From NCBI RefSeq assembly GCF_022427965.1, contig NZ_JAKTTI010000001.1, positions 1 to 64,000 on the forward strand: a stretch of 64,000 nt of DNA, in the 5' to 3' direction. Positions 7,686 through 18,093 of the stretch are shown piece after piece. This DNA comes from Fredinandcohnia quinoae. Lineage in GTDB: Bacteria; Bacillota; Bacilli; Bacillales; Bacillaceae_L. The position numbers and the translations under genes are program-made. The stretch's first letter is position 1; each line of letters begins with the position of its first letter. The notes beneath the pieces are model-generated. The model made no database searches. It saw nothing but the letters and a program-made list of their open reading frames with translations, and had not been told where the DNA came from.

Positions 7686-8626
7686 TCTTTTAATACTAAA
7701 TCCTGTGTTCTTATCAATACTAATTCTTGACGAGCAAACGTATCATCAATTAACAACCTCATAGCTTGAGAACGAATTGATTTCTCAATAATATTCCTAA
7801 CGTAACGGCCATTACTAAACGTCCCAGGTTTTGCATCAATTTTGGCGCTCAACAAATGATCCCGCAATTTCCGTTCTGCATCAGGACTGAAGCTGTATTC
7901 TCTTTCAGTCATCATTTTTTGTGATATTTCCATTAATTGATCAACCGTATAATCAGGAAAATCAACTACTAACGGAAATCTCGAATATAATCCCGGATTC
8001 AATGATAAAAAATGATCCATTTCACTGGAATATCCAGCTAAAATAAGTACAAATTCGTGTTGCTTATCCTCCATATGTTTTACAAGTGTATCAATCGCTT
8101 CTTTACCGAAGTCTTTCTCTCCACCACGAGCAAGTGAATACGCTTCATCGATAAAAAGGATGCCACCTAATGATTTTTTAATCAAATCTCTTGTTTTCTG
8201 GGCTGTGTGTCCAATATACTCTCCAACTAAATCCGCTCTTTCAGCCTCAATCAAATGACCCTTCGACAACACATTCATTTGTAAAAACAACTTTCCTAAT
8301 AGGCGAGCAACGGTTGTTTTTCCCGTACCAGGATTTCCCTTGAACATCATATGCAAGGCTTGTTTTCCTGCCTTTAACCCTAGCTCTTCACGCTTTTTAT
8401 TAATATAAATCCATGCGTATACCTCTTTGACCATTTTTTTCATTTCTTCCAAACCTATAAGGGCACTCATTTCATCTTCAATTTCTTTTAGGGCTGCGTG
8501 CTTCGTTTGTACCCTTGTTGTAATTGGCTCGATTGTGGAGGAATGCAATACTTTTAATTTCTTCTTTTCCCCATTTAAAATAACATTTATTTGCCCGTTA
8601 TTTTTCATTGTAATTGGTTGATCCAA
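7682..8626 (-). CDS. spoVK: stage V sporulation AAA+ ATPase SpoVK
   Basis: CbbX-type AAA+ ATPase made in the mother cell and needed for late spore maturation; its substrate is unknown. In 314 residues: Walker A GNPGTGKT (98-105), Walker B ILFIDEA (156-162), sensor region ILAGY, and an arginine finger in YSRFP. A TTG start at 8626 is chosen because AGGTGAG lies 6-8 bases before it and the N terminus then matches B. subtilis SpoVK; the first ATG is six codons in. The gene stands alone, facing the TRIC gene. Confidence 0.94.
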   Translation of the reverse strand: MDQPITMKNNGQINVILNGEKKKLKVLHSSTIEPITTRVQTKHAALKEIEDEMSALIGLEEMKKMVKEVYAWIYINKKREELGLKAGKQALHMMFKGNPGTGKTTVARLLGKLFLQMNVLSKGHLIEAERADLVGEYIGHTAQKTRDLIKKSLGGILFIDEAYSLARGGEKDFGKEAIDTLVKHMEDKQHEFVLILAGYSSEMDHFLSLNPGLYSRFPLVVDFPDYTVDQLMEISQKMMTEREYSFSPDAERKLRDHLLSAKIDAKPGTFSNGRYVRNIIEKSIRSQAMRLLIDDTFARQELVLIRTQDLVLKE

Positions 8627-8700
8627 GAGCTCTCACCTCTCATTCTTTTCCATTATACGTAGAAGGATATTTTTTTGTGACAAAAGCCCAAGGAATTAAG

Positions 8701-8820
8701 AAAAGCGCAAGCGCCTTGGTCAGTCCCGACAAGCAAATGTTCTGAGGCAAAAAAGTCGCTTTATGACTTTTCTTGCCTCAGGTTATTTGACCTCGAGGGA
8801 CTAGGCGCTGGAGCTAGACA
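8701..8820. repeat. 120-bp palindromic intergenic repeat
   Basis: A long imperfect palindrome between spoVK and hfq. The arms begin GCGCAAGCGCCTTGG and end GGCGCTGGAGCTAGACA. Inner arms CTGAGGCAA / TTGCCTCAG and AAGTC / GACTT close the hairpin. It contains no open frame. Its left and right ends recur at 15740-15783 and in part at 3677-3706. The end motif GGAGCTAGACA is one I know as frequent in Bacillaceae intergenic regions (established only from memory). A structured RNA, terminator or MITE-like remnant is possible. Confidence 0.8.
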
Positions 8821-8912
8821 TTTATGCGAGGAATTAAAATGCCTTCTTGCCATTTAAAAATCGAATAATCATTTCCCATAAATCTATTATATGTTGCAAA
8901 ATATAAATCTTG

Positions 8913-8952
8913 AAAAAAAATAAAAACAACCTACTATAAAGTAAGTTGTTTT
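8913..8952 (-). terminator. terminator of hfq
   Basis: AAAACAAC...ACT pairs with AGT...TTGTTTT around a small loop and is followed on the minus strand by TATTTTTTTT, just past the hfq stop. Confidence 0.85.
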
Positions 8953-8965
8953 ATTCTTATTCTTC

Positions 8966-9190
8966 CTATTCAAGCTCAAGTTTAATATTTTTTTGTGGTG
9001 AAAAAGTCGAAATAGCATGCTTATATATAAGCTGTTGTTTACCTTCAGTCTCCAATAGTACCGTAAAGTTATCAAAACCTTTTACAAGTCCTCTTAATTG
9101 AAAACCGTTCAACAAAAATACCGTAACAAATGTTCCATCTTTTCTTAGCTGATTTAAAAATTGATCCTGGATATTAATAATTTGCTTCAT
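8966..9190 (-). CDS. hfq: RNA chaperone Hfq
   Basis: Sm-like hexameric RNA chaperone, 74 residues from the chosen start. The Sm1 segment [19 protein letters not shown] and the Sm2 signature YKHAIST are intact. In Bacilli its role in small-RNA regulation is milder than in enterics. GAGGAGG lies 5 bases before a first ATG (9193) and 8 bases before the second (9190); the second gives the N terminus [11 protein letters not shown] that matches B. subtilis Hfq (73 residues). An upstream in-frame extension to 9220 reads through the Shine-Dalgarno and is rejected. It lies 70 bases downstream of miaA. Confidence 0.95.
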   Translation of the reverse strand: MKQIINIQDQFLNQLRKDGTFVTVFLLNGFQLRGLVKGFDNFTVLLETEGKQQLIYKHAISTFSPQKNIKLELE

Positions 9191-9260
9191 CATACTGTCC
9201 TCCTCTATTTTCGTACCCACATACTGGGTGATTAACTATTTTCAAATTTTTATCCTCTTA

Positions 9261-10226
9261 CTATCTATTCTCTGTAATTCCCAGCTTTCCTGCAATATAT
9301 TTATAAATTTCCTTAAACTTTTCTTCACTGTGTAAATTGTCACCCATTGTAAACCATTGAACATTCATTTTATTTCGAAACCATGTAAGCTGCCGCTTCG
9401 CATATCGTCGCGAATTTTGTTTGAGTTGCTCTACTGCGGTTTCGAGGGTAACTTTTCCTTCAAGATAACTATAAAGCTCCTTGTAGCCAATGGCCTGAAT
9501 GGATTGACAGTCCTTTAAGCCTGATTGATACAGGGACGAAACTTCATTAAGAAGTCCTTGTTGCATCATTATATCAACACGTTTGTTGATCCGGTTATAT
9601 AAAATTTCTCGATCCATCGTTAGCCCAACTATTGCCAAGTCATAAAGTTCTTCCACTTCTTGCTTATCTATATTTTCAGAGATTGTTGTTCCAGTTGTAT
9701 GTATAATTTCCAATGCTCTAATTAACCTACGAATATTATTAGGATGAATTCGTTTAGCACTTTCAGGGTCTAATTTTTTTAATTTATCGTAAAGAACTAA
9801 AGCACCACCATCAGCAATTTGTTGTTCTAGTTCTATTCGGAATTTTGGATCTGATGCTGTATCTGTAAATTTGTAGTCATAAATAACAGATTGAATATAT
9901 AGTCCTGTTCCACCTACAATCATTGGAAGTTTTCCGCGTTCATGGATTTTTTGAATACACTCTCTAACAAGCGTTTGAAATTCAGCAACCGAAAAGGGAT
10001 CCTCTGGATTTCTAATATTAATTAAATGATGTGGGATACCTTCCATTTCTTCTTCGGTAATTTTCGCTGTTCCAATGTCCATACCTCGATAGATTTGCAT
10101 TGAATCTCCGCTAATAATTTCTGCATTTAATTGTTTAGCTAGCTTAATGCTTAACTGGGTCTTACCTACAGCAGTTGGGCCAATTAGTACAACTAACTTC
10201 TCTCTATTTAATTCATTACTGCCCAA
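9261..10226 (-). CDS. miaA: tRNA dimethylallyltransferase MiaA
   Basis: Adds a dimethylallyl group to N6 of A37 in tRNAs reading codons that start with U. It makes the substrate that MiaB, also in this window, methylthiolates. 321 residues with the P-loop GPTAVGKT (16-23), the GDSMQIYRGMDIGTAK block, the DPEDPF-like loop (NPEDPF), GGTGLYIQ, and the QNSRRYAKRQLTWFRN motif near the C terminus. The start is a TTG at 10226 with AAAGGT nine bases upstream, giving an N terminus that aligns with B. subtilis MiaA. It follows mutL and precedes hfq. Confidence 0.95.
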   Translation of the reverse strand: MGSNELNREKLVVLIGPTAVGKTQLSIKLAKQLNAEIISGDSMQIYRGMDIGTAKITEEEMEGIPHHLINIRNPEDPFSVAEFQTLVRECIQKIHERGKLPMIVGGTGLYIQSVIYDYKFTDTASDPKFRIELEQQIADGGALVLYDKLKKLDPESAKRIHPNNIRRLIRALEIIHTTGTTISENIDKQEVEELYDLAIVGLTMDREILYNRINKRVDIMMQQGLLNEVSSLYQSGLKDCQSIQAIGYKELYSYLEGKVTLETAVEQLKQNSRRYAKRQLTWFRNKMNVQWFTMGDNLHSEEKFKEIYKYIAGKLGITENR

Positions 10227-10347
10227 TAGATCACTACCTTTACATCTTTTTCTTTCTATAATAGTACCATAGAAAATAAGATGACCACCAAACTATTATA
10301 TCCAAAACGATAGAGAAAATAACAAATTTTTGTTAATTAATAGTAAG

Positions 10348-10363
10348 CTCGCCAAATGGCGAG
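10348..10363 (-). terminator. possible weak terminator after mutL
   Basis: A short CTCGCC / GGCGAG hairpin with a 4-base loop, 12 bases past the mutL stop. The following minus-strand sequence is AT-rich but lacks a clear T run, so partial readthrough into miaA is likely. Confidence 0.4.
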
Positions 10364-10375
10364 TTTACAAATTAA

Positions 10376-12235
10376 TTACATGACCCGTTTAAACATTTTC
10401 TCCATCTCATACGTTGAATAATGAATTAAAATTGGTCGACCATGAGGACAAGTAAAAGGATCAGATGTTTTTCGTAAAGTCTCTAATAACGAAAAAATTT
10501 CATCATTCCTTAAATGTCGATTTGCTTTAATTGATGCCTTACAGCTCATCATAATAGCTGCTTCTTCTCTTAGTTTCTTAATATCTATTTTTTTAGTATT
10601 GAGAACCTGTTCAATAATTTCTTCAATAATGGTCTTTTCTTCACCAAGCGGAAACCACTGTGGATGTGACCTAACAATATAACTGTTATGACCGAATGGT
10701 TCAAGGAATATACCAACCTGTTCGAGTAATTCTCTATATGAATCAATTAAAATACACTCATCTGTTGCATACTCCATAGTTATCGGAACTAATAACTCTT
10801 GTACCTCAGAAATAACTTGTCCAACCTTTTCCTTAAAAAATTCATACTTTATTCTCTCTTGTGCTGCATGCTGATCAATTATATATAGCCCATTTTCATT
10901 TTGAGCGATTATATATGTTCCGTGCATCTGTCCTATTGGATACAAAACAGGTATTCGTTCATTATTATGAACTTGATGGACCTGAGAATTAACTACTTCA
11001 TGAGGGAGATCCAAGCTGGGAATCTCTTTTTCTATCTTTGGTTCGAGCTGTATGATCGGTTGCTCAACTTCCTTATCAATTTTTATTTCTCGATAAGGTT
11101 CAGTTTGTCTTGGTATTTCTTTAATCATACTATTGTCATTGTAGGCAGGCTGATATTTTTCTGTCTCAGGCCTATGTTGAAATGTAAAAGACTGTTGCTC
11201 CGTTTTTTCAACTTCCTTTTTTGGAGAAAACGATATTTCAGGAATTAATTGTTTATCTTTAAATAAATCTTTAATTCCTGATTCAATTAATTGATTCAAC
11301 TCATGCTCTTTACTAATACGAACCTCTAACTTTGCCGGATGTACGTTCACATCAACTAATAGTGGGTCCATTTTAATATTTAATAAAACAATTGGATGGC
11401 GACCAATAGGAAGTAAAGTATGATAACCTTGTTGGATCGCCTTAACTAAAGGATAATTTTTTATAAAACGACCATTAATAATCGTTGAAATATAGTTTCT
11501 TGATGCCCTCGTTACTTCAGGCATTGAAATATAGCCTTCAATCGTAAAATCTAATGAATGTAAATGAATCGGAACCATTTTCTTTGCGATTGTTAATCCG
11601 TAAATAGCTGTAATGACTTGTCTAACATCCCCGTTGCCACTCGTATATAACAGCTTTTTCCCATTATGCAGTAATTGTAAGGAAATTTCAGGATGTGCAA
11701 GTGCGATACGATTCACAGTATCAGTAATATTCCCAATTTCCGTGTGTACAGTTTTCAGATATTTCAATCTAGCCGGGGTATTAAAGAAAAGATTTGAAAC
11801 TGTTATATCAGTACCTTTTCGACTACTCGTCGATTTTTGTTCAATGAGTACCCCACCTTTTAACTTCAGATGAGTGCCTGAGTTGTCTCCAGTGCTTGTT
11901 TTCATTTCTAACTCAGAAACAGAGGCAATACTCGGCAATGCCTCACCTCGAAACCCTAATGTTCGAATTCGAAATAGATCATTTTCATCCTTGATTTTAC
12001 TTGTTGCATGGCGGTGAAAGGCATTCAAGCAATCCTCACTATCCATTCCTTCACCATTATCAATAATCCTAATCTTGGATAAACCCGCTTCCTCTATCTC
12101 GATTTCAATAATCGTACTACCTGCATCAATCGCATTTTCAACTAATTCTTTAACAACTGAAGCAGGACGTTCAACTACTTCACCTGCTGCTATTTTATTA
12201 GATAGGAGATCATCTAGCTGTATGATTTTACCCAT
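10376..12235 (-). CDS. mutL: DNA mismatch repair protein MutL
   Basis: GHKL ATPase and latent nicking endonuclease that acts after MutS finds a mismatch. 619 residues. N-terminal ATPase motifs: Asn34 in [14 protein letters not shown] (59-64), GFRGEAL (95-101). After a variable linker (about 335-425) comes the C-terminal dimerisation and endonuclease domain with the DQHA-x2-E-x4-E metal motif at 454-465 and a late CPHGRP motif. These mark it as the endonuclease type found in bacteria without MutH. It follows mutS by 37 bases with AGGTGAG before the ATG. Confidence 0.97.
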   Translation of the reverse strand: MGKIIQLDDLLSNKIAAGEVVERPASVVKELVENAIDAGSTIIEIEIEEAGLSKIRIIDNGEGMDSEDCLNAFHRHATSKIKDENDLFRIRTLGFRGEALPSIASVSELEMKTSTGDNSGTHLKLKGGVLIEQKSTSSRKGTDITVSNLFFNTPARLKYLKTVHTEIGNITDTVNRIALAHPEISLQLLHNGKKLLYTSGNGDVRQVITAIYGLTIAKKMVPIHLHSLDFTIEGYISMPEVTRASRNYISTIINGRFIKNYPLVKAIQQGYHTLLPIGRHPIVLLNIKMDPLLVDVNVHPAKLEVRISKEHELNQLIESGIKDLFKDKQLIPEISFSPKKEVEKTEQQSFTFQHRPETEKYQPAYNDNSMIKEIPRQTEPYREIKIDKEVEQPIIQLEPKIEKEIPSLDLPHEVVNSQVHQVHNNERIPVLYPIGQMHGTYIIAQNENGLYIIDQHAAQERIKYEFFKEKVGQVISEVQELLVPITMEYATDECILIDSYRELLEQVGIFLEPFGHNSYIVRSHPQWFPLGEEKTIIEEIIEQVLNTKKIDIKKLREEAAIMMSCKASIKANRHLRNDEIFSLLETLRKTSDPFTCPHGRPILIHYSTYEMEKMFKRVM

Positions 12236-12272
12236 TCACTCACCTCATTTCTAGGGAATACATATACTCATG

Positions 12273-14864
12273 TTAAGATTTCAACTTTTTTTGAATTTCG
12301 TAGAGCTTATTTAATGCTTCAATTGGTGTTAGATCAAGAATGTCAATTTCTTTAATCGAATCTAACAATTGCTTTTCTTTATTCGATATACTCAAAGCTT
12401 CTTTTATTACTGTTCTATCTTCACCAAAAAATGATAATTGGCCAGTATCAGGTGTATGATCTAATCTTACATTTGTTTTTGGCTGTTGTTCATTTTGCTC
12501 AAGCTTGTCCAAGATTTCGCGAGCACGGTTAATTAATTTTATAGGGAGCTCTGCAAGCTGTGCTACATGGATTCCATAACTTTGATCTGCTGCGCCTTCC
12601 TTTATTTTATGGAGGAACACAACCTTTTCATTCTCTTCAATTGCACGAACGTGGACATTTATTAAGTTAGTCAGTTCATTTTCTAACTCTGTCAGCTCGT
12701 GGTAATGCGTTGAAAACAAAGTATGTGCACCAATATGCTGATGAATGTATTCTATGATTGCCTGAGCCAATGCCATTCCATCATATGTTGATGTACCACG
12801 GCCAATCTCATCAAATAGAATCAAACTATTTTCAGTCGCATTTACAATTGCATTTTTAGCCTCTAACATTTCTACCATGAAAGTACTTTGTCCGGATATC
12901 AAATCGTCCGCAGCACCAATTCTTGTAAACACTTGGTCATATATAGGAAGTACTGCTTCAGTTGCAGGCACAAAACAACCAATTTGAGCCAGAATAGCTG
13001 TGAGAGCAACTTGGCGCATATACGTACTCTTACCCGACATATTCGGACCGGTAATAAGTAGAACCGAACGTCCTTCCTTCATAAGACAATCATTTGGCAC
13101 GTATTCTTGAGAATTCATAACTTTTTCTACAACCGGATGTCTACCATCTCTTATAAAGATTTCATTTTTTGAAAATACCGGTTTGCAATAATGTCTCTCT
13201 TCACTGACAGTGGCAAAGCATTGTAATACATCCAATTCAGCTATAATTTTTGCAAGCGATTGTAGTCTTGGTATATATTCCTTCACCTGCTCACGAATAT
13301 CGATAAAAATATCATATTCTAATTGAATACTTTTCTCTTCAGCTTCTAATATAAGTGTTTCTTTTTCTTTCAATTCAGGTGTAATATATCGTTCTGCATT
13401 TGCCAACGTTTGTTTTCGTTCATACATTCCTTCTGGCAATAGATGAAGATTTGCTTTTGTCACTTCAATATAATAGCCAAATATCCGATTATAGCCTATT
13501 TTTAGCGACTTAATTCCTGTCTTCTCTCTCTCCTCTTTTTCGAGGGAAGCAATCCAAGTCTTGCCATTTCGACTTGCATAACGATATTGATCGAGTGTTT
13601 CATTATAACCATCATTAATAATATCACCATCTTTAATAGACAATGGTGGGTTTTCCTTAATCGATTGTTCAAGAAGATGTGTTAGAGACTCACATAAATC
13701 CATTTTTTCACTTAAAGATTTTGCATAGGGATGTTTCAAATCATTAACCAGCTTATAAATTTCAGGTACTTGCATTAACGATTTTTTTAATTGGATTAAA
13801 TCCTTCGCATTCACATTACCGAAGGCAACCCTTCCTGCTAGCCTCTCTAAATCATATACTTCTTTTAATAAATCCCTTAGTTCCAGACGTTCAAAGTATT
13901 GATCAAGGAATGTTTGCACCAAATTTAAACGCGCTTCAATATCAGCTTTATTTAATAATGGTCGATCAACCCACTGTTTCAATAGCCTTCCACCCATAGC
14001 TGTCACAGTTTGATCCAGCAGCCATAATAAGGAACCTTTCTTACCTTTACCACGAATTGTTTCTGTTAGTTCAAGATTACGCTTTGAGAAAAAATCTATT
14101 TTCATAAACTGATTAACAGAATAAACTTTTACAGGTTGCAAATGGGACAAAGATCTTTTTTGCGTCTTAATTAAATACTGCAAAAGTCTCCCGAATGTAA
14201 CCTTCAATTTCTCATCATCTAATTGTTTGACTAACATGATGAATGATTCATTAATATCGTTCAGATCTTCAAATGAAATAGTCACATTACATCTTTCTAT
14301 TATTTGCTTTTGAATATCTTCTTCCAATGATGAAGAGACGACAACCTCTTTAACACCATTCGCATAGATCTCACCAAAAACATCCTCTATATTCTTCGAA
14401 AGGAGTGTTACTCGATTTTCTCCGGTTGTTAAATCTGTTAAGGCAATTCCATACGTATCATCTGGAAAGGATGAAATTGAAGCAAGAAAGTTATTTTCTT
14501 TTTCAAGAAGAGATTTCCCTTCCATCACAGTTCCAGGGGTGATTAACTGGACAACTTCCCTTCTAACAACACCCTTTGCCTGCTTAGGGTCTTCAGTTTG
14601 TTCACATATAGCTACCTTATACCCTAGATTAACTAGTTGTTCTATATATCCTTGGGCAGCATGATAAGGAACACCACACATCGGAATTCGCTCACCAATT
14701 CCACCTTCACGGCTTGTTAATGTAATCTCCAATGCATTTGAAGCTTGAACTGCATCTTCAAAAAACATCTCATAAAAATCACCGAGTCTAAAAAATAAAA
14801 AGGCATCTTTGTAATCTGCCTTTATCGCTAAATATTGCTGCATCATAGGCGTATATTCTGCCAT
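12273..14864 (-). CDS. mutS: DNA mismatch repair protein MutS
   Basis: Mismatch-recognition ATPase that recruits MutL; it works as a dimeric sliding clamp. 863 residues from the chosen ATG. The mismatch-reading Phe-x-Glu motif is at GDFYEMF (F30, E32). The C-terminal ATPase carries Walker [10 protein letters not shown], Walker [14 protein letters not shown] and the [11 protein letters not shown] motif. The start at 14864 has TTGGGGGA five bases upstream and gives [12 protein letters not shown], aligned with B. subtilis; an upstream ATG (14888) is inside the leader. The promoter probably lies in the 14889-14976 gap after the cotE terminator. Confidence 0.97.
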   Translation of the reverse strand: MAEYTPMMQQYLAIKADYKDAFLFFRLGDFYEMFFEDAVQASNALEITLTSREGGIGERIPMCGVPYHAAQGYIEQLVNLGYKVAICEQTEDPKQAKGVVRREVVQLITPGTVMEGKSLLEKENNFLASISSFPDDTYGIALTDLTTGENRVTLLSKNIEDVFGEIYANGVKEVVVSSSLEEDIQKQIIERCNVTISFEDLNDINESFIMLVKQLDDEKLKVTFGRLLQYLIKTQKRSLSHLQPVKVYSVNQFMKIDFFSKRNLELTETIRGKGKKGSLLWLLDQTVTAMGGRLLKQWVDRPLLNKADIEARLNLVQTFLDQYFERLELRDLLKEVYDLERLAGRVAFGNVNAKDLIQLKKSLMQVPEIYKLVNDLKHPYAKSLSEKMDLCESLTHLLEQSIKENPPLSIKDGDIINDGYNETLDQYRYASRNGKTWIASLEKEEREKTGIKSLKIGYNRIFGYYIEVTKANLHLLPEGMYERKQTLANAERYITPELKEKETLILEAEEKSIQLEYDIFIDIREQVKEYIPRLQSLAKIIAELDVLQCFATVSEERHYCKPVFSKNEIFIRDGRHPVVEKVMNSQEYVPNDCLMKEGRSVLLITGPNMSGKSTYMRQVALTAILAQIGCFVPATEAVLPIYDQVFTRIGAADDLISGQSTFMVEMLEAKNAIVNATENSLILFDEIGRGTSTYDGMALAQAIIEYIHQHIGAHTLFSTHYHELTELENELTNLINVHVRAIEENEKVVFLHKIKEGAADQSYGIHVAQLAELPIKLINRAREILDKLEQNEQQPKTNVRLDHTPDTGQLSFFGEDRTVIKEALSISNKEKQLLDSIKEIDILDLTPIEALNKLYEIQKKLKS

Positions 14865-14941
14865 CTTAATCCCCCAAAAATCTTTCATTCTTTCAATATT
14901 ATATCATAACTGACAGAATCATGCCTTCGTGATAATAACAG

Positions 14942-14970
14942 AAAAAAACTAGGAAGTGATCCCTCCTAGT
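14942..14970 (-). terminator. terminator of cotE
   Basis: ACTAGGAgGG / TTCCTAGT stem and loop followed by seven T residues on the minus strand, just past the cotE stop. Confidence 0.9.
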
Positions 14971-14976
14971 TCATAC

Positions 14977-15519
14977 CTATTCCTCTAAATCCCCTACTAA
15001 AAAGTCTGGATTTAAATCTTCAAATTCATCATCATCGACATCCCAATCTTTGTCATCATCATAACAGCCTTCAGGATTCACAGCGACACAAACCTTTGTT
15101 TCACCAATCACTTCTGCAAGATACTCTCTCTCCACTTGAACAATAATTTTGTTACCATTCGGGGAAATAGTAGCCTCCAAGCAATTTGGTTGTTGTAATA
15201 CATCTACTACTATGTCGCAATGGTCACCAAATGAATTTTCATCTCGATACTTTAACTTAATGCAATCTGTGTATTTTACAGTTTCCGTAGCTACATCTGT
15301 TTTCGTATTATTATTGTAAGAATACCACACGTTCACATCGTAACTTCCATGTACCTCTACGGTATTACCTGATTTCTTCGCCTCATAAACATGGTTTATG
15401 ATCCAACCTCCAAGAATGCTTGTTGGGCTATGTGATGGAGAAATCGTGTTTGTAGATTGTGTAAACTTACGTCCCTTACCTATTACAGCTTTAGTGATAA
15501 TCTCTCTGTATTCAGACAT
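14977..15519 (-). CDS. cotE: outer spore coat morphogenetic protein CotE
   Basis: Scaffold protein that assembles the outer coat on the developing spore, made in the mother cell. 180 residues, as in B. subtilis (181). The conserved N terminus [18 protein letters not shown] and the central region GGWIINH...[15 protein letters not shown] are present. The C terminus is strongly acidic ([22 protein letters not shown]), the segment that in B. subtilis recruits other coat proteins. It is monocistronic, with a possible sigma-K promoter at 15552-15580 and its own terminator. Confidence 0.97.
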   Translation of the reverse strand: MSEYREIITKAVIGKGRKFTQSTNTISPSHSPTSILGGWIINHVYEAKKSGNTVEVHGSYDVNVWYSYNNNTKTDVATETVKYTDCIKLKYRDENSFGDHCDIVVDVLQQPNCLEATISPNGNKIIVQVEREYLAEVIGETKVCVAVNPEGCYDDDKDWDVDDDEFEDLNPDFLVGDLEE

Positions 15520-15551
15520 TCGAACAAACCCTCCTCAATCAATCTTCAATT

Positions 15552-15580
15552 CATCCTATGCGGGACATTTGACTAGTGTG
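15552..15580 (-). promoter_or_regulatory. possible sigma-K promoter of cotE
   Basis: The minus strand carries GCATAGGATG at 15561-15552, close to the sigma-K -10 consensus gCATAnnnTA with one mismatch, and a CAC element 16 bases upstream. B. subtilis cotE is known to have sigma-E and sigma-K promoters. Moderate support only. Confidence 0.4.
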
Positions 15581-15698
15581 CGAGTATTTTTGAAGATTCA
15601 TTTTTAAAACCGTGAATCAATGTAGAACTTTATAATTCATTGTATGCACAGAAGCCCATTTATGTACCTCTTTTCAAATTTCAGAAGAAAAATTCAAT

Positions 15699-15733
15699 AA
15701 AAAAAAGCAAAAGCATCTATACGCCTTTGCTTG
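15699..15733 (-). terminator. terminator of ymcA operon
   Basis: AAGCAAA...TTTGCTT-type stem with a long loop, followed on the minus strand by at least eight T residues. It lies 54 bases past the ymcA stop, after a compact copy of the palindromic repeat. Confidence 0.75.
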
Positions 15734-15739
15734 TTTTTA

Positions 15740-15783
15740 TGTCTAGCTCCCACATCTAACCTCTCAAGGTGCGTTCACTTTTC
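15740..15783 (-). repeat. compact copy of the palindromic repeat after ymcA
   Basis: On the minus strand, directly after the ymcA stop, the sequence begins AAAAGTGAACGCACCTTGA and ends GGGAGCTAGACATAAA. Both ends match the ends of the 8701-8820 element (AAAAGCGCAAGCGCCTTGG and GGAGCTAGACATTTA), with the middle deleted. Confidence 0.6.
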
Positions 15784-15786
15784 CTT

Positions 15787-16218
15787 TTAATGACAGCCAC
15801 ATCCACTGTCATTTGCTAATTTAGAACCAGTTTCACCTTTTAATAAATCGCCGCCAGTTGAACGAATGATTTCATTCGTAACATTGTTTGAAATGGTATG
15901 TGCGATTAATTGTAATAAATCATTGATTTCTGTTTGAGAATTCTTAAATTCTTCAACAATAGGAATACTATCAAGCTCTGCTTGAAGTTGTTCAATTTTA
16001 GAATCAACCTTCTTTAAAGCTTCTTGTTTTCCGTAATGTTGAAAGTTAACTGCCTGCTTTTGTAAGCTTTTAATACTTGCAATCATTTCTTTTACTTTTT
16101 GATTTTCATTAATTTGTGCTTCTGCTCTCTTAAAAAAATCTACTTCTTCTGTTTCAGCAATCATTTTTGCAAGCTCTTCTGCGCGTTCTACAATTTGCTC
16201 TTTTGTATATTGTGCCAT
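15787..16218 (-). CDS. ymcA: YmcA (RicA), subunit of the RicAFT complex
   Basis: Member of the YlbF/YmcA family; with YlbF and YaaT it forms the iron-sulfur-bearing RicAFT (Y-complex) that steers RNase Y processing and affects sporulation, biofilm and competence. 143 residues, mostly helical. The C-terminal CGCH supplies the conserved cysteines expected to help bind a cluster. It starts one base after the miaB stop (TAA-ATG), so the two are co-transcribed. Its working partner rny lies elsewhere in this window. Confidence 0.93.
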   Translation of the reverse strand: MAQYTKEQIVERAEELAKMIAETEEVDFFKRAEAQINENQKVKEMIASIKSLQKQAVNFQHYGKQEALKKVDSKIEQLQAELDSIPIVEEFKNSQTEINDLLQLIAHTISNNVTNEIIRSTGGDLLKGETGSKLANDSGCGCH

Positions 16219-17751
16219 TTAATTCACCTCTACCGCTTCTTCTATCATTTCTCCATCAAGTGACCAAGTTTTTGCTTGAGTAATTTTAACCTTCACAATC
16301 TGACCGATTGCTGATTTAGGTCCTTTAAAGTTTACTAATTTATTTTTACTCGTATAGCCTGCTAATACTTCAGGGTTATTTTTACTTTCCCCTTCAACTA
16401 ACACTTCAACTATTTGGTCTTGGTATGCTAAATTTTTCTTTGCAGACAGTTCGTTTACAACAGCATTTAGACGTTGTAAACGTTCTTTCTTAACTTCCAT
16501 CGAAATATTATCAACCATTCCAGCAGCAGGAGTACCCTCTCGTGGTGAATAGATGAACGTGTAAGCTGAATCAAATTCTACTTCACGATATAAGGAAAGG
16601 GTCTCTTCAAATTGTTCATCTGTTTCATTCGGAAACCCAACGATAATATCTGTTGTAAATGAAGCATTTGGTATTCTTTCCTTCATTTTGCGAACAAGCT
16701 CCAAGTATGATTCACGTGTGTACTTGCGAGCCATAAGTTTCAATACAGCTGAACTTCCGGATTGAACAGGTAGGTGAATATGCTCCATTAAATTACCACC
16801 CTTAGCAAGGACATCAATTAAATGATCATCAAAATCACGTGGATGACTAGTCGTAAATCGAATTCTTGGAATATCGATTTTACGAAGTTCTTCCATTAAA
16901 TCACCTAATCCATATTTCGTATCAGCAAAATCTTTACCGTAAGCATTCACATTTTGACCTAAAAGGGTAATTTCTTTATAACCTTGTCTTGCGAGGTGAC
17001 GTACTTCCTCAATAATGTCCTCTGGACGGCGACTACGTTCTTTCCCACGGGTATATGGAACAATACAGTACGTACAGAATTTATCACAGCCGTACATAAT
17101 ATTAACCCAACCCTTAATATCACCTTTACGAACTTTAGGTAGGTTTTCAATGATATCGCCTTCTTTTGACCATACCTCAATCACCATTTCTTTACTAAAC
17201 ATTGCTTCCTTTACAATATGTGGTAAGCGATGAATGTTATGCGTTCCAAAAATCATATCAATAAATGGATGCTTTTGAAGGATTTTATTAACTACTGACT
17301 CTTCCTGCGACATACAGCCACAAACACCAATTAATAGATCAGGGTTTTTGATTTTCAAAGGTTTTAAATGTCCAATCTCACCAAAAACCTTATTTTCAGC
17401 ATTTTCACGAATTGCACAAGTATTTAGCAATACGATATCTGCATTCTCAGCTTTATCTGTTGGTTCATAGCCCATTTGCATGAAAATGCCAGCCATAATT
17501 TCAGTGTCATGTTCGTTCATTTGACAGCCATATGTTCTAATTAGAAACTTTTTGCCCTTACCAATTTCCAACATATCATCAGGAATTGAAAATTCACCTT
17601 CTAAATAATTTACTTCTTCTTTACCACGTTTCTTAGCATCTTTTAAAGAAGGTGGTTGATATACCGCTTGAAAGTATTGGCTGTAGTCCTTACTGGATTT
17701 TTTGTCCGAAGACTCTACTTGTGTACTTTCAAGGCGTTGTTTCTCATTCAT
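16219..17751 (-). CDS. miaB: tRNA methylthiotransferase MiaB
   Basis: Radical-SAM enzyme that adds a methylthio group to C2 of isopentenyl-A37 in tRNA, acting after MiaA. 510 residues: a lineage-typical N-terminal extension of about 65 residues; the UPF0004 domain with cluster cysteines C76 (TYGCQMN), C112 (NTCAIRE) and C146 (GCMSQE); the radical-SAM CxxxCxxC at C222, C226, C229 ([10 protein letters not shown]); and a C-terminal TRAM domain. AAGGAAGGAG precedes the ATG. First gene of a two-gene unit with ymcA. Confidence 0.97.
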   Translation of the reverse strand: MNEKQRLESTQVESSDKKSSKDYSQYFQAVYQPPSLKDAKKRGKEEVNYLEGEFSIPDDMLEIGKGKKFLIRTYGCQMNEHDTEIMAGIFMQMGYEPTDKAENADIVLLNTCAIRENAENKVFGEIGHLKPLKIKNPDLLIGVCGCMSQEESVVNKILQKHPFIDMIFGTHNIHRLPHIVKEAMFSKEMVIEVWSKEGDIIENLPKVRKGDIKGWVNIMYGCDKFCTYCIVPYTRGKERSRRPEDIIEEVRHLARQGYKEITLLGQNVNAYGKDFADTKYGLGDLMEELRKIDIPRIRFTTSHPRDFDDHLIDVLAKGGNLMEHIHLPVQSGSSAVLKLMARKYTRESYLELVRKMKERIPNASFTTDIIVGFPNETDEQFEETLSLYREVEFDSAYTFIYSPREGTPAAGMVDNISMEVKKERLQRLNAVVNELSAKKNLAYQDQIVEVLVEGESKNNPEVLAGYTSKNKLVNFKGPKSAIGQIVKVKITQAKTWSLDGEMIEEAVEVN

Positions 17752-17959
17752 GTTTAATCTCCTTCCTTACTTAAAACTATTGCCCAATTAAATAGTATAA
17801 AGTCTATATCATATTAAAACAATAAAATAAGTAAATTGTAGAAATTTGTACAATGTTTTTCAATCTATCATTATGGTTTAGCCCAAGTTTATTTTATCAT
17901 TGTGCTATCAACGAGTAAAGTTTCATACAAATCAAATGCGCCTTGGCGTATTTGCGCTC
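17752..17959. other. intergenic region upstream of miaB
   Basis: No coding frame is supported. The region is AT-rich and should hold the miaB-ymcA promoter, but I could not assign convincing hexamers. A hairpin AAATGCGCC-TT-GGCGTATTT lies at 17934-17953, next to the inverted-repeat element that follows. Confidence 0.5.
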
Positions 17960-18057
17960 AACTTTATTCAGTCAGGGTATGAACCCCACTGAATTGGAAA
18001 CTGATTTGCATTCATCTCAAAACTTATAGAAGTGGGAGACTTCTGCTGAATAAAGTT
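17960..18057. repeat. 98-bp element with 12-bp perfect terminal inverted repeats
   Basis: AACTTTATTCAG (17960-17971) and CTGAATAAAGTT (18046-18057) are perfect inverted repeats bounding 98 bp. Inside are two smaller hairpins: GGGT/ACCC near 17974-17984 and AGAAGT-GGGAG-ACTTCT (18028-18044). There is no open frame. It looks like a miniature inverted-repeat element or a structured RNA; it abuts the korB terminator. A weaker, similar structure is at 50300-50362. Confidence 0.65.
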
Positions 18058-18087
18058 AAACCCTATTGAGGTATCCTCAATAGGGTT
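18058..18087 (-). terminator. terminator of korAB
   Basis: Thirteen-bp perfect stem AACCCTATTGAGG / CCTCAATAGGGTT with a 3-base loop, 6 bases beyond the korB stop, with TTTAACTTT following on the minus strand. Confidence 0.85.
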
Positions 18088-18093
18088 AAGGGA

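Noticed and set aside
10901-11248. 115-codon plus-strand frame inside mutL
   Set aside because: It is antisense to the low-complexity linker region of mutL, with an unnatural Phe/Arg/Leu-rich product and no start context.
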